Origin: Anaspis maculata
Taxonomy: Eukaryota > Arthropoda > Insecta > Coleoptera > Scraptiidae
Assembly: GCA_949128115.1 (NCBI GenBank)
Contig: OX421966.1
Span: 50,403,416-50,467,415 of the forward strand
Length of the DNA stretch: 64,000 bases
Reading direction: 5' to 3'
Made by a program: the position numbers and the translations under genes. How positions within the stretch are numbered: position 1 is the first letter of the stretch; every line of letters starts with the position of its first letter. This document shows, one piece after another, positions 1 through 13,397 of the stretch. A model generated the notes under the pieces. It was not told the DNA's origin. It made no database searches and was given only the letters and a program-made list of their open reading frames with translations.

Positions 1-2055
1 AGCGTTCCAGCCAGGTGCGTCCGTAATAAACACAAACGGCATTGAAACATCACGATGGGCCTGGTGATCGGTGCTAACAGCTCAATAATTTTAGCTTTCT
101 GGGGAAAATAATATGGGAAAAAAAAACGGTTCGTAATTAAATATCGGAATCCAAAACATTCCCTCCAAGAATGCAAGCATTCCTTTGGCAGTTTGAGTTA
201 TGAGCCGCAGTTTATTTTCAATCCTTGCTCCCTAATCCACTCTCGCCTGCTTTTCCTTTTCCTCCCTCGGTTATAACTTTCATGTTTCGACTACTGCTGC
301 ACCGAACGTCTTCTAATGCTCGCATACTGCTACCAAACAGACCATAAATATTGTCCAATCAAGAAGCGTAGGAGAGGAGCGAAATCTCATAAAAATGTTT
401 ACAAAGTCCCGGATAACTGCATTAGCGCAGCACTCACTTGGTCTTGGAGTTCTTGGACCCTCTTCCAATCTACCAAAACAGTATAACTTGCACTAGATGG
501 AATTAGAATCAAACCGCGATCTTCATAAATCTGGAGAGACATGTCAACTATTCGGCTCGCTATTCGGGGTACAATTTCTAGACAGTGTATACAGGGTGTC
601 TTATCTCATATCAGGTGTACTATGATAAGTTCATAAACTTATAGCAAAACACTCATTATTAGCAGTCTTCAATGGGAGATGTAGCTGTAAAATGTAAAAG
701 TGTAAATCATTTGTTATAGACGCTGAGAGTTTGATGGCGTGATTTTTATTCTAATTAGGCTCTTTATTTGACTCTAACCGTCAGTTCCACAAAAAAGATG
801 ATCAGCGATCCAGGCTAATTGCAGATCAACTGCACTTTTTTCTGCTGAATGCTAGGTGATTACTCACAAAAAATGCCTGAAATCTGTACTAGACCAATCA
901 TCTTTTCATTATTGAGGGATAAACCAGCATTTCCATTGATCAGTCAGCTACAAATTGATAAAAAAAATCTCAAATCAACTAATCTCGTATTATCTGTTTT
1001 GTGGAACCCACGGTAAAATTATAACCAGAAAAGGCATTATGATGTGTTGTGTGAACTGTGAACTGTATCAAGTTGTTCTTCCCTTTATCCCACTCTGAAG
1101 CTCTTCTGCATATAATAGTGAAATGAATCTTGGATGAAATTGTAAGTTTTTTTTTTTCAAATCTTAGAGAAACTAAAAAGAAACTGTGGTCGTTGCGATT
1201 TTCTTCTCGATCATAAGGAAAGAAAGCGAAATTAAATAATCCAGTAATTATAAACACCCAAAGCTGCACGGCGATTTATGTTTGCTTTCTAATTGTTTTC
1301 GCATTTGGCCGCGTCTCGCACCGGCAACATATTGACGACTACTAGACAAGGACAACCAGGTAGATTCTTGAGTACCTATGTCGCGATTTCAGTGCAAAAA
1401 TGAAGAAACGTCATTCCATCCTCCCATTACTTGCAGTCTTTGGATTTCTCGAATGCGACCTACGGAACTGTTGTTTGTTTTCTAGGTATACGTATTCCTA
1501 TATCCCATGCCTCAGTGTGGACATAGTTTTAACAAGCTTCGTACAGATTTCTTGCAGGTTTCTAAATAATCAGGTGCAGAACTGCAGAAACTGTAACGAT
1601 TTAAAACAATATTTTCCCAGAGGACAAGATCGAAGCATATTTTTCAGGTACTTTTAAGTTAGAAGTAATGGGTCAAGTCTGCTTAACATACTGATGGACT
1701 TTTGGCTTGGGTATGTGTACTTTCAAATAATGGTGTTACGGTCACTCGCTTGGGGATTATTTTCAGGTGAGTCAGGCAGCATAAGTGGCGTTAGGGATGA
1801 TTATTCAAGAGCCAGTCGTCTGGACTGAAGGGCTGACTTGAATGGTCAATGGTATGATGGTACACAACAATGACAGAGGGAACAAAGAAAGCGGAAGGTA
1901 TTTACAACTTTATGAAAGTTAATGTCCGAGGCACGTCCGAACTAGGTAAGCAATCAGAAGAGATGAAATTTCAGTAAGGCAAGGTGGGTTTTCGAACATA
2001 TGTAGCTGCGTTCATCTGAATTTCAACTATAATACTAAATATCTACGCAAAGTAA
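1..2055. other. No recognisable gene
   Basis: AT-rich with only short, unsupported reading frames on either strand. A single ACAGGGTGTC end at 591-600, like those of the palindromic elements elsewhere in the window, suggests transposon debris. Confidence 0.5.
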
Positions 2056-3128
2056 TACAGGGTTCTTCAATTTTGGATCGTGTTCTTTCAGGGAATAATA
2101 AAAAACTGCAGAATAAGTTGATAATAGATGTGGATTCAAAAATGAACTTTGAAAATCAATTTTTTGTCATAATTTTGAAAAAAATTATAAGTTGTTCCAG
2201 TCACACCACGTATTTGTTGTTATTTAAACAACTTTAAATTTATACTCACAAAGCCACAGATGGACCAATTCTACATTAATATAATTTTTAAACTTTGTAG
2301 GTAACCGATTCATATACATACTTAAATCTGGCACAAACGCTTACGATTTATTGACATTACTTCTTATCAAAAATCCAGTGACGTAGATACTAGAGGTCAG
2401 CTTCCATTTTCCCCCAATCTTCGCCGCCACTGGATATTTTGAAAAATAAAGGCGATTCTTTTATTTTCTTTGTGACTTGGACAAAAAGTTACGATTGCAC
2501 AAAATTTTCATTTTTGGGATCCGTGAGTCAGAATGTTTGAAATTTTTTTGGAAAACTTCAAATTCAAGGGGTTGAAAACTAAACCTGAAAAAATACACGA
2601 TTTTCACTTTGAAATAAGTTTTCCAGGCCTTTCAAGTTCAGAAACCATCACTTCAGATGAGAAACAAGTTTTTGAAATATTAAATATTTTCAGGCCCTTA
2701 TAAATGGTCAAATCGAAACTCAAATATCTTGGAAAGAAAATTGGATCAAAATTTTCTGGAAGTGACTTTTTTCTCCAAAATGGTTGGTCAACTCCAAAAA
2801 AACGCATTGATTTTTCAAAATATACAGTGGAGTCGAAGATTGAGGTGAGCAAGCACTCTTTACTTGACTTTTTTCTGTAAAAAAAATTACCACTGAATCA
2901 TAGTAGCTCAGATAGCGCATGTGCCAAATCTAAGTAGAGTTAGCCAAAAAGTTTGAAAATTATGACGAAAAAAAATTCATTTCCAATGTTGTTTTTAGAA
3001 ACCAGTGTTATTATTTCTTTTATTATTTGATTCTGAAATATATTATTTTAAGGAAGTCCACTATTTTGCAGTTAACTATCATTTTCTGAAAGGATACCTA
3101 CGTTATTCAAAAATTAAACACCTTGTGT
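2056..3128. mobile_element. Degenerate inverted-repeat element
   Basis: The left end (TACAGGGTTCTTCAATTTTG at 2056) and the right end (3128 backwards, TACACAAGGTGTTTAATTTT) are diverged inverted copies. The match continues inward through CTTTCAG, a purine-rich stretch, CTGCAAAATAG-like sequence and TTTTTGTCATAATTTT. No coding capacity. Confidence 0.5.
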
Positions 3129-3701
3129 ATGTATAAAACATAATCTTACATAATTGTTATTGAAAACAGAAGCTCTAACCTCCTGTTTTGTAAGCCAAGT
3201 CCCTCAATGGGATGTAAAGCCACACTATTATTATTATTATGATGATTAACATAATTATAATCCAATTGATGGAGAATCGAAAAGTAAGCAGACTGGACTG
3301 TCCCAATGAAGAATGTATTGCAGAAATGCATATTAACGAAGATATAAGCCTTCGATGATGAAAGAAACCTAAGACAACAGAAAGACGATCAATTTTCTGA
3401 AATTAATATTCGTACTTAAGATGTTTTCCCAATATTATTCATCATTTCGTAGTAGATTGATCATTCAGCAATTGTCTGTTCTAAATTTGAATAAAATTGA
3501 TTCTGCGGCTTCAGAGTTATGGTATGGTGAAAAAACAATTTTTGATCCCGCAATTCCGAAATAAATATATTTTCTACATGCAGTCTACTAATTTTTCAGT
3601 TCTTGATCGACTGGTAAAGTTTTTGTGCATAAACTTCGGACATCCTGTAATATGTACTTAAGTACAAAAACAATGCTCACTAAGTATAACTATATTCAGG
3701 C

Positions 3702-5777
3702 CTATAATATCCCAGACATTTTAGATCAAAATTGACCAAAACCTGGAAAAAAATAACGTAAGTCTGAAAATTGGTAGAACGCTTCCACTTTAACCCCTTA
3801 ACAACATACTGAAAGTCCTAAAAAATCCTATGTCCGCTTCATCGATTTTTGGCGTCAAAAAGGTGTAAGTGACAATAATTTAGAAACGATCTATAAGAAT
3901 ACGCGATGAAGCTTCGACACAGCTGAAAATTTCTGAAAATGGTCTCCTCGGCCAGTTGAACAATATATTGAAAGTCCTAAAAAATCCCATATCCGCTTCA
4001 TCGTTTTTTAGCGGCAAAAAGGTATAAGTGACATTGCTTTGCAAACTAATGATTAAATCACGCGTTGAAGTTTCAATACAGCTGAAAATTGCTGAAAATG
4101 GTCTCCTCGGCCAGTAGAACAACATGTTGGAGGTCAAAAGAAATCCTATGTCTGCTTCATACTTTTTTTTCAGCGGCGAAAAGGTATAAGTGACATTGTT
4201 TGAAAAACTATTCAATTAAACATGCGGTCAAGTTTTAATACAGCTAAAAATTGCCAAAAATGGTCTTCTCGGTCAGCTTAACATGATATTGAAAGTCCTA
4301 AAAAATACTATGTCAACTTCATCGGTTTTTGGCAGCAAAAATGTTCAAGTGACATTATTTTGAAAACTATTCATTAAAACATGAGTTGAAGTTTCAGCAC
4401 AGCTGAAAATTGCTGGAAAATAGTATCTTTTGATAGTTGAATGACATACTGAAATTCCTGAGAAATCCCATGCCCGCTTCATGTTTTTTGGCGGCAACAA
4501 TGTATAAGTGACATTATATTGTAAACTATTTTTTTGAAATACGGGTTAAAGTTTGAGTACAGCTGAAAATTGCTGAAAATGGTCTCCTCTGTTAGTTGAC
4601 TGTACTAGTCCGAGTAGACTATTTTCAGCAATTTTCAACTGTATTGTAGCTTCAACACATATTTTGAACAATAGTTTCAAGAAATGATCTTATATCTTTT
4701 TGCCGCCAAAAGACGATGAAGCGGACATAGGATTTCTTGGGACTTTCAGTATGTTGTTCACATGATCGAGGAAACCAGTTCCAGCAATTTCCAAATGAAT
4801 TGGAATTACAACGCCTATCTCAATGAATAATGGTTTCCAAAACAATGTCACTTATACCTTTTTTCCGCCAGAAAACAATGAGCGAACAGGGATTTTTCTA
4901 GTATTTTTAGTGTGTTGTTCAACTTACCAAGGAGACCATTTTCAGCAATTTTTAGCTGTATCGAAACTTCAACCCGTATTTTAATAAATAGTAACAGAAA
5001 AAAATTTCACTTATACCTTTCTGCCGCCAGAAACTAATGAAGCGGAGAGAAGATTTTTTAGGACTTTCAATATGTTGCTCAACTAATCAAGGAGACCATT
5101 TTCAGCAATTTTCAGCTGTATCGAAACTTGACCGCCTGTTTGATTGAACAGTTTCCAAAACAATATCACCTACACCTTTTTGCCGCCAAAAAACAATGAA
5201 GCGGACATAGTATTTTTAGGACTTTCAGTATGCTGCTCAACTGACCGAAGAGACTTAATATATTCACCTGTATCAAAACTTCAACCCAAAAAAGTCACGT
5301 ATACCTTTCTGCTGCCAAAAAACAATGAAACAGACATATGATTTTTTAAGACTTCTAGTCTGTTGTTCAACTGACAAAGGAGACCAGTTTTCGCAATTTT
5401 CAGCTGTACTGAAACTCCAACTCGTATTTTGATAAATAGTTTCCAAAATAATGTCATCTGAACCTTTTTTCCGCCAAAAACCAATGAAGCGGAGGGAGGA
5501 TTTCTTAGGACATTCAATATGTTGTTCAACTGACCGAGAAGATCATTTTCGGAAGTTTTCAGCTGTATTGAAAATTGAAACTTCAACGCGTATTTTAATA
5601 AATAATAGTTTCTAAAATAATGTCACTTACACTTTTTGCCGCCAAAAACCGATGAAGCGGACACAGGATTTTTTAGGACTTTCAGTATGTGGTTAAGGGG
5701 TTAAAGTGAAAGCGTTCCACCAATTTTCAGATTCAAGTTATTTTTCCCAGGTCAAAACCTAAAATGCCCGGGCTATA
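3702..5777. mobile_element. Fold-back element: opposed ~160-bp satellite arrays inside terminal inverted repeats
   Basis: Outer ends of about 105 bp are inverted copies of each other (3702-3810 against 5670-5777), both containing a CTTTAACCCCTTAAC-type segment and TTCAG/CTGAAAATTGG. Inside, five direct ~160-bp units run 3810-4605 (each with GAAAGTCCTAAAAAAT, GGTATAAGTGACATT and CAGCTGAAAATTGCTG). Seven units run inverted over 4612-5690. The hinge is near 4605-4612. This layout recalls Drosophila Foldback elements. No transposase frame is present. Confidence 0.8.
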
Positions 5778-6684
5778 AGCTCTGGTGAGACTGGCAGCAA
5801 ATTTTGAATTGAAAAAAAGAACATCTGATTAGACTAACATTACTAACACTGAACTTTGCTAGTTCTTCTTATTATTAATGGATAAATTTATTAACATAAC
5901 ATAAAATTACGTAACATTTATTGCATTTTAAGAAAAATACATTCTTATTGCAACATTCTTATGAATTTATCAGTAATTAGTTTATTATTATTTATTAGTT
6001 GAATACTTAATTTAACTAATAAATAATTAATAACTTCCGCGAAATATTTGGAGGGGAACTTTTCAAATTAAGAGGAGTCGTGTCAGCTCAGCACTCGGCT
6101 CAGCATTTTTTTCGTTGATGGTTCAAACACCCGGTATAAACGAAACGCAAGAAGGAAGGCGAAGCTGAGCCATCGATCTCATCCGGCCAGACAGTGCACA
6201 GCTTTATATCAAGGGTTAATTTCGGCTGGTGCTTTTTTTTATCACGTACAAGAAGTCTAGTCTAATACACCACACGTGTTCCCAATTAGGGTTGTGGTGA
6301 GGCTTTTAGAACATTCTTTATCACTTTATTTTCGTAAGTAGCATACAGTTGTAATAGTTTGTTAGCTCTGTAATGATGTCAGCGTACCTCTTTACAACAG
6401 AAAAAGCACTAATCATGCATGGCTAAAAAAATGTCTGCAAGAAATCCCAAGTATTCTTTTATGCGTTGTTTCCCTCAACTTTTCTCGAACAATTTTTTCC
6501 CTAGTTTCTGTATATTTATGTCAAGTATAATTCTCCAAATTCATGACAGGTGTCGCAATTTTTGTTTGCATTTTTCCAAATTACCCTGTATTTCATCACC
6601 ACAATCGATGCACATTGTTATCCTGATTACAAATACGTATGACAGTTTTTGACTTTTTCCTGGGAAAAAATTAAGAATCCACAA

Positions 6685-7525
6685 TTAGTCCATCCGCTAG
6701 GTACTATTCTGTATTTTTTTAGAGGTCGAAAAGGTTTTTTTTTGAATTCCAATCAGTTAAGGTCCATAGAACACAGAATCATATTGTTTTGGTGGCAACG
6801 CTCAAAAGTGGTGCGGTCACCCTGTGCACCCCCATGGGGGCCAGCCCCCAGTTTATCGAATTTCAGTTCTGTAACTCGGAGGATCGACACAGAATTGCAA
6901 AAAAATTCAGGATGTCATGAAAAATGTCCCTCAAAAGTCATCCACAATGAAGATACAGCCCTTCAAGTTTCAAAAAAGGCGATTTCCGTGGAGGTACAAT
7001 TTCCACAATTGTTACCCGATTTTGCTGAAAATTTGGCTAGGCCCCTCTGTAACAAGTATCTAGAAGGGGGGATTTCATTTTCTGAATAAATTGTCCAGTG
7101 GCGGAGCAACTGGAAATTTTTACATAATGCCGTCCCCCCTCATTTCTCAAATCCCTGGTCAACTTGAACTCTGAAACTTTCACTATCGGTGCCGTATGAA
7201 TCATTTCGCTCCCAACTGTACCTCCACGGAAATCGCCTTTTTTGAAACTTGAAGGGCTGTATCTTCATTGTGGATGACTTTTGAGGGACATTTTCCATGA
7301 CATCCTGAATTTTTTGCAATTCTGTGTCGATCCTCCGAGTTATAGAACTGAAATTCGATTAACTGGGGGCTGGCCCCCATGGGGGTGCACAGGGTGACCG
7401 CACCACTTTTGAGCGTTGCCACCAAAAAAATATGATTCTGTGGACCTTAACTGATTGGAATTCCAAAAAAAAAAACCTTTTCGACCTCTGAAAAAATACA
7501 GAATAGTACCTAGCGGATGGACTAA
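6685..7525. mobile_element. Inverted-repeat element with ~310-bp arms
   Basis: Left arm 6685-6998 and right arm 7214-7525 are near-identical inverted copies, beginning TTAGTCCATCCGCTAGGTAC and including TGCACCCCCATGGGGG. Both strands therefore show the same short frame with a PPWG segment; that symmetry, not coding, explains the reading frames. The spacer is about 215 bp. Confidence 0.75.
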
Positions 7526-7528
7526 ATG

Positions 7529-8098
7529 ACATCCAAGGCCGCCGAGAGCTTCGCCGGGCCCCGATGTTGGATGTCACTTACCCCCTTCTTGAGAATATTT
7601 TGAACCCGCGAGCGAAGTAGGGGCCGTAGGCAAGTTTTTTTTGAATAATAATAATAATACTGGTAATTTCACGTACTTTCACCAACTGAAGCAAGAGGAA
7701 CGACAAAAACAAACCAAAATTGAGCTCCTTACTTAATAACTCTAAGAAAAGCTTTTCTATTTGCGGATGCGAAATCCTATTCATCTAAGCACACTAAGCA
7801 GTAGCTTGTTAGTGAATTTCTTCTTCTGCCAGTGTGAAATTGCTGCTCTTCAAATTTCTGACATTTTTGGAAATGAATTCTGCTGTTTCAGGCAGGCAGT
7901 AAAAAAATCAGGTTTTTGTTTTTGACGAGGTTTTTGGGTTTTTCAACTTTTTTCACTTTTTTTGTTAGTGCAAAAGAGTTCTAGTTTGTTAGTTCTAGAA
8001 AAAAAATTCACTACCACTCACGGGCCCCCTCACGGAGCTCCGGAACCCGATGATATATCACCTCCTGAACCACCCTCTCGGCGGCACTGATGACATCT
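7529..8098. mobile_element. Possible G+C-rich DNA-transposon remnant
   Basis: The left edge (GACATCCAAGGCCGCCGAGAG) reappears inverted and diverged at the right edge (CTCTCGGCGGC...GATGACATC). Internal GGGCCCC blocks at both ends are typical of hAT-like miniature elements. Ends and duplications are not clean. Confidence 0.35.
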
Positions 8099-8450
8099 CA
8101 AAAACCATTTTTCATTCAGAATTATGGATTCAATTCAGAAATCAAATATGTCCCGAATATTTTTTTAGTCATTTTATGTCATTCAACTGCATTTACAAGT
8201 GAAACCGAATTTCCTGAACATATCTGAATTGTGAAACAAATCCATCATGCACAAAAAAATGTTTCTTGAAATGTCACTCTGAATTTTTCGATTTTTTTCA
8301 AAAAAAATTCAAAAGTGTAATGTATATTTGTAATAAGTTAACAATGTGCATTGATTGTGGCAATGGAATGAATGGTATTCCAAAAATGCATGCAAAAATT
8401 GCGACAGCCTGTATATGGCATAAAACGGAAAATAATTATACTTAACATAT

Positions 8451-8999
8451 TGTTACGAGCGGCAATCCCGTGCATTCGGGTAAACACGCGATCTCTCTGG
8501 ATTCTTCCACCCATCATGTAGCGGTGTAGATACAAGAGCGGTGCTCTAGACGTTTCCGGAAGTATACGCGATGGCTTGGCAGTGGGAACCTTCAACGCTC
8601 GATCAAGACACATCTGTCCATTTTGGCGGAGGTGCAGATTCCAGAACACACGAAAAGCACGCGAAATGTGTGTGTGATTATTCAGGAGTCGTCTAGAAAC
8701 CGCATATGCCGGGCCACTGTGGAAATTGCTGGAAGATGATAGAAAGTTCGGGAACGCTATTCGGAGGCCTATATAAGGCATCAACCGTCAGCTCACGGGC
8801 AGTTATGAATTGGAATGCGAAGTGATAGCAAGCCGATTATAAGCGGATTAGCAAAGGTTTTTGCTGTAGTAATCACAGCGATAATTCCAAGTAGATAATT
8901 GTTGGCGTGTATTTGTTGTAGTACGCACTAATGAACAGTGTGTCTTAAAAAGATCGTCTCAATCATACTCGAACCCGTAGGTATGCGTAATACGTAACA
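8451..8999. mobile_element. Solo long terminal repeat of an LTR retrotransposon
   Basis: 549 bp starting TGTTACGAG and ending CGTAACA, flanked on both sides by a 4-bp target duplication ATAT (8447-8450 and 9000-9003). A TATA-type box TATATAAG lies at 8770-8777 on the + strand, which suggests that strand is the retrotransposon sense. The 148-residue open frame on the opposite strand is incidental. TG...CA ends and a 4-bp duplication fit a Gypsy-like element; no internal region remains. Confidence 0.82.
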
Positions 9000-9110
9000 A
9001 TATTCAGAAAGTATACGGAGAAAATTATTAGAAGAAAGTTTTTTTTTGAAAATCACAATTATCGCGGAGGGGAATTTTTCTAAAGGAGGTATCCATCTCT
9101 CGTGAATACC

Positions 9111-11317
9111 CTGTACCTACGTCAAGCTGATCTGTGATCCTAGTCACCTAAGCAAATTTTCTAGTTTAGCATTATTTTGGAGCTGCCGCCTTTTTACCTG
9201 ATGTGGAACTAGCTTGTCCAAGAATTGTGTTACCTGTCGAACTGATCCATAATCTCAAAATTCATGAAAACTGTACCGTATCATGCGTAGGAATGCGACT
9301 CGAGGGTCGTTAATATGTTACTAATATCAACACCAAAACTGAACATACCTTTGAATTCCACGACATTCAGGATTTAAAAGGATTTACATCTATTTCGGTC
9401 CAGTATGCAACATAGAATCGACGTGATTCTTTTAAATTTGTATTATTGAACTTTATTGAACTTGAACGAGTCAATTCGGCTACCAGGTGTTACGGGTTTT
9501 TGCTGATGGGGGAAGGTGGTCCGCGATAGGAGGTTAGGGACAAAAAGAATGGAAGAAACTGTTATCAGTTTAGCGCAGAGAGCCTCCGAGATACGGCATG
9601 TGTGCTCGCGTTGAGAAAAGTATTAGTTTTGGAAAATAGAATATAGTGAAATCGACTGCGGTCGGTCATATGTCTTTTCTCAACCCCGTGAAGAAAGCGC
9701 TGTTTTTTGGAAATTTGGAATATTATTGTTGGCCACAGCGTTTCCCTAAGAACTAGGCAATATTCTAGACGATATTTGGTTGCACACAGATGGTAAACCT
9801 CGGAGGTGTGAAATGCCGTGAAGTATCTTATCCATTGTTGCAAGTGTCAATTTTATATTTAGGCTCCTTTCCTCGGGTTCAAGTATTGAACTCTCCATGC
9901 GAAAATTCGACGTGATTATTGCCACGCCGAGGGCCTCGGCGCACATTGTTTTCTAGACGGCTTTCTGTCTTCGTGGACGTACTGTTGACACCTACCTCAG
10001 CACCGCCTGTATCGCCATCGTCTTTAATAAACGGAAAATACTGAAATCAGGACCTAGGACTTACCTCAAGCACCTTTTAGTGATTTAGGCAGCGTCCGCT
10101 CTGAAGGAATAAAATCACTTGGCGCCCGGACACCAATCACCACCACGTCCCCGACCCCCGAGATAGCTGGTACATCGCTCCATTATCCTGGCCGAGTCAT
10201 AAGGACTAAGAAGGGGTAATACCAGGTTAGATCGCTGGGGCGTTCCTTGTGCCAATAACTCTTCAGAGCTTGTCACGTCTTTTTGGCTGAAGCAGGGCGA
10301 AGTGTCGATGCTTCCATTGCGATTTTTTTTTGAAGCGACGGTATCGCATTTTTCGGATTGAAGCGTCAAAAAGTTGTTTCCAAGAGGTAACATCAGTTTT
10401 TTTCAGCTGTTAATACAGGCTCCTTTGATTTCTTCGTTTATTGACGGAAATTAAAAACAGGTCAAAACTTCACGCTACCAGCACCGCCGCGCGCCGGCAG
10501 TGTTGACAAATATTGTTTTTATTTTATTTTCTGACATCCAAGAAAATCTTTGATTCGACGTAGAGTGGCCACTTTTATTCTGGACAACGTGAGGGACAAC
10601 TGTTGGTATTTTCTCGACGTCAAACGACTGAAATTTTTTTTATTGACACAGGGCAGCCGGGCTTCTATTCTTGATATAGGTATGTATTTCTTGAACCCAG
10701 ATCTTACTACTGGAAGCACCAAGCGATTTTTAGCCGCCCTAAATTTCGGCTAAAAAGTAGCCAGGGAATTTGTTCCACTGACACCGGACAAGTGGAAAGG
10801 GAATTGTATACATGATGTTGATTTTCGGTTGTTTTAGGCAGATGTCAGGTGTTCCCTTAACGAGTTTAGTAATTTTTTGCATGTCCGTCGATAGTGTTTT
10901 GGTCAGATGAAGTTTTCCAAGAGGCGTAAGCAACTGACTGTGTATTAGTAACATGAAATCGAAAAGATGTTTGTTTTTCGCGTGCTTTGAAATTTCTGCC
11001 TCGACTTGTAGGGTTCTATTGTGAACGGAACGCATGTCAGTGGGTACTGGGTAGTGTCTGGTCAGTGAAGAGTTGTCGGGAAAAATCGATACACCATTAT
11101 TATGTTTATTAATATGTATTTCTACTTTTGTTGAAGGTAACTACCAAAAATACCGGAAACATATGATGGAGTACATAATTTTGGGAATGAAAGCAACGAT
11201 GTGTGTTATGAAAACCTGAACCGTGAAAAAGGTTATGCCGTGGAGGACACTGTGTAGTGGAAAGCAAAAAAGAACCGTGTATTTGTATTATTTAGGAGTC
11301 TTTTTGAATATGTACCT
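9111..11317. other. Mixed repeat remnants, possible LTR with primer-binding site
   Basis: 9155-9215 resembles 53462-53520 (both contain GCCGCCTTTTTACCTG), so it belongs to another element family. At 9489 a TGTTACGGG start and at 10120-10129 TGGCGCCCGG (a primer-binding-site-like sequence) directly after AATAAAATCA could bound a second, diverged LTR. A minus-strand frame 11035-10739 (98 aa, with HLFDFMLLIHSQLLTPLGKL) looks protein-like but I do not recognise it. No intact gene. Confidence 0.3.
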
Positions 11318-11325
11318 ATAGGAGA

Positions 11326-13397
11326 TAGTGTTGCCGTCTAGAGTTAGACTTTCTAGACTCTTGTCTTGAAAAGACGTCAAGACTTAGACAAGACCTCTAG
11401 AAACTCTTGTCTTGAAATTTCTAGACAAGACAAGAGTAGGGCTGTCAAGATCAAGAGTCTTGATTAGACTCTTGAAAATAAGAATTAAAAAAATCAGATA
11501 ATACATTATATTCCTCTCTGTTGACGCTTTTTATTGTCTACTGAATGTGTGATCTGCTTGGAGATTTCTTACAGAATTTATTGACAATATTAAATAACAT
11601 CAATAAGGGTAAAAGGTATATTATACAGGGTGTTTGCAAACTTTGGGGTAGAAAATCGAACCGCAGTTACGGAAATGCTTCAAAAGTATCGGACAAAAAT
11701 GTTTGAAAAACTTTGGGGTTCTTATTTTTGAAAATATGGAGGGTCAAAAAGTAGTCCTTCGACCCCCTCTGTTTTCGTAATTTCAAGAGATTTTAGAAAA
11801 CTGTTCTCAACAGACCAAGAAGCAATATTTTGAACCGTTGAATGTGTTTTGTAATTTTATTTACTGTACAGGGTGAGTCGTAAATCCTGAAAATCCAGTT
11901 TTCTTGAAAAATGCATGCAGAAAATTTCATATGAGAACTATTTGTTTACAACCTCTAGAACCTTTTACGTCCATTTTCGAGGAAAAATAGATTTTTGCTA
12001 TTCATGACTCACCCTGTACACTAACTGAAACTACAAGACATATCCAAAGGTCCAAAAAATTTGCTTTTTGGTCTGATGGTAAGAGTTTCCTAAAATCGTC
12101 AAAAAAACGAAAGTAGAAGGGGCTCGAAAAGGGGTCGAAGGACCACCTTTTGACCCTCTATATTTCCAAAAATAAAAATCATAGTTTTTTCCCAACATTT
12201 TTCCGGCACTTTTGGGGCATTTCTTCAACTGCGGCTCAATTTTCTACCTCAAGTTTGCAAACACACGGTATATTCACATGACATCTCCTTCAGACTCTGT
12301 ATGTCTTTACTGTTTTTCTCCGGTTCTCATGCGGAAGTTTCCTCCAAGTGATTTTTTTTCAAGGGCTGCTCCAACATCTTCATTCCCATTTCTCCAAAAA
12401 ATAGCTGCGCCTTCTCAGATAGCAACTTTCGAGAAATAAGGTCGCTCAATAAGGCTTTTAAGAAGATTTTTGATCAATAGCTGCGAAACAAAGTGTTCTC
12501 GCCAATAAAAGGAAAATGATTCAGACAACATGCTGCAGCCAGATATCATTCCAATGTAGGTACCAAGGCAAGATACCGATTAACCTGGTGTTTTTTTTTA
12601 CAACTTGAGCAAAGTAAGTCTTTTTGCCCGCGTCAGGTTGACACAAGTGGGAACCTGACACAGATCTTCAAACAATCGGTATGTTTTCGACAAAAATATT
12701 GGACCACGTCCGCAGCACGACATCTGGGAATTCCGGGTCTTGCTTAAACCCGATTATTCGCATTTCTCCGTGCAGCAGCAATGTTTCGAACGCCAAACAG
12801 CAAATATTGAAGTTGATTGATCGACCTTTTTTTGACTGTGACTCTTTTTCGTTGACTGTTCCTCGACGTTCATGTGACAACCTGATACTGTTCTTGGCTT
12901 GCTCACTCACTCGATTTGAGCAGATGGACTGCGGTGAGCTGAATTTCTATCTCCTCCTTGCCTTATTGCCTCATTACTTCATTGCAGAAATACGTCTACT
13001 TACAGATCAGGGGTAGTGGTGGCAATCTTTTCTTTCAGCACTCTAACCAATGATGAATTTCAGTGTGAATAAAAGTGAGTCTTTGTTTTGAAATTTCAAC
13101 GTAAGTACATATACCCAAATAGAATATTTTATTGGAGCGCAGTCTCTATTCGAAGGGTGCTCCTTGCTCCTCACAGTTTCTTTGTTTTTCTTGCTTAAAG
13201 ATGTTTATAGTTCTGTCATGTATTTTCATAGGAAATGGGGTTTTATAGAGTTTTAATTTCAAGAGTCTATCTAGACTCTTGAAAAATTTCCATCAAGAGT
13301 TAGAGTCTTGTCTTGAAATTTCGAAAAAATCTTGATATTTCAAGACAAGACAAGATTAGGGCAACTCTTGTCTTGTCTTGTCTAGACGGCAACACTA
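11326..13397. mobile_element. Non-autonomous hAT-like DNA transposon with 8-bp target duplication
   Basis: The ends TAGTGTTGCCGTCTAGA (11326) and TCTAGACGGCAACACTA (13397) are inverted copies. They are flanked by a perfect 8-bp duplication ATAGGAGA (11318-11325 and 13398-13405), the length typical of hAT elements. Subterminal regions are dense in CAAGAC / GTCTTG repeats (11350-11450, 13260-13390), likely transposase-binding arrays. No intact transposase. It contains the nested palindromic element at 11626-12268. Confidence 0.88.
11626..12268. mobile_element. Palindromic element (family P1, copy 1) with a smaller palindrome inside
   Basis: Ends CAGGGTGTTTGCAAAC and GTTTGCAAACAC, flanked by TA. 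The two ~240-bp arms are inverted copies (both with GTCCTTCGACCCC and AGGGTCAAAA). The centre, 11869-12016, is a second palindrome with CAGGGTGAGTCG / GACTCACCCTG ends, itself TA-flanked. Inserted in the hAT-like element. A second copy is at 41170-41848 in the opposite orientation. Confidence 0.82.

Larger units (their letters stand above)
6470..9110. mobile_element. Outer inverted-repeat element, interrupted by three later insertions
   Basis: 6510-6640 is an inverted copy of 8335-8450, which resumes at 9004 after a solo LTR (shared pieces: TGTCGCAATTTTTG, CAATGCACATTGTTA-like, TCAAGTATAATT). The right end at about 9110 carries GAATACCCTGTAC. Between the arms sit a second inverted-repeat element (6685-7525) and a G+C-rich segment (7529-8098). 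Outer left limit is uncertain. Confidence 0.5.

Noticed and set aside
6649..7577. Similar peptides encoded on both strands (146 and 74/72 residues)
   Set aside because: Explained by the inverted repeat at 6685-7525, not by a gene pair.
8338..8784. 148-residue - strand frame
   Set aside because: Lies mostly in the solo LTR, antisense to its TATA box.
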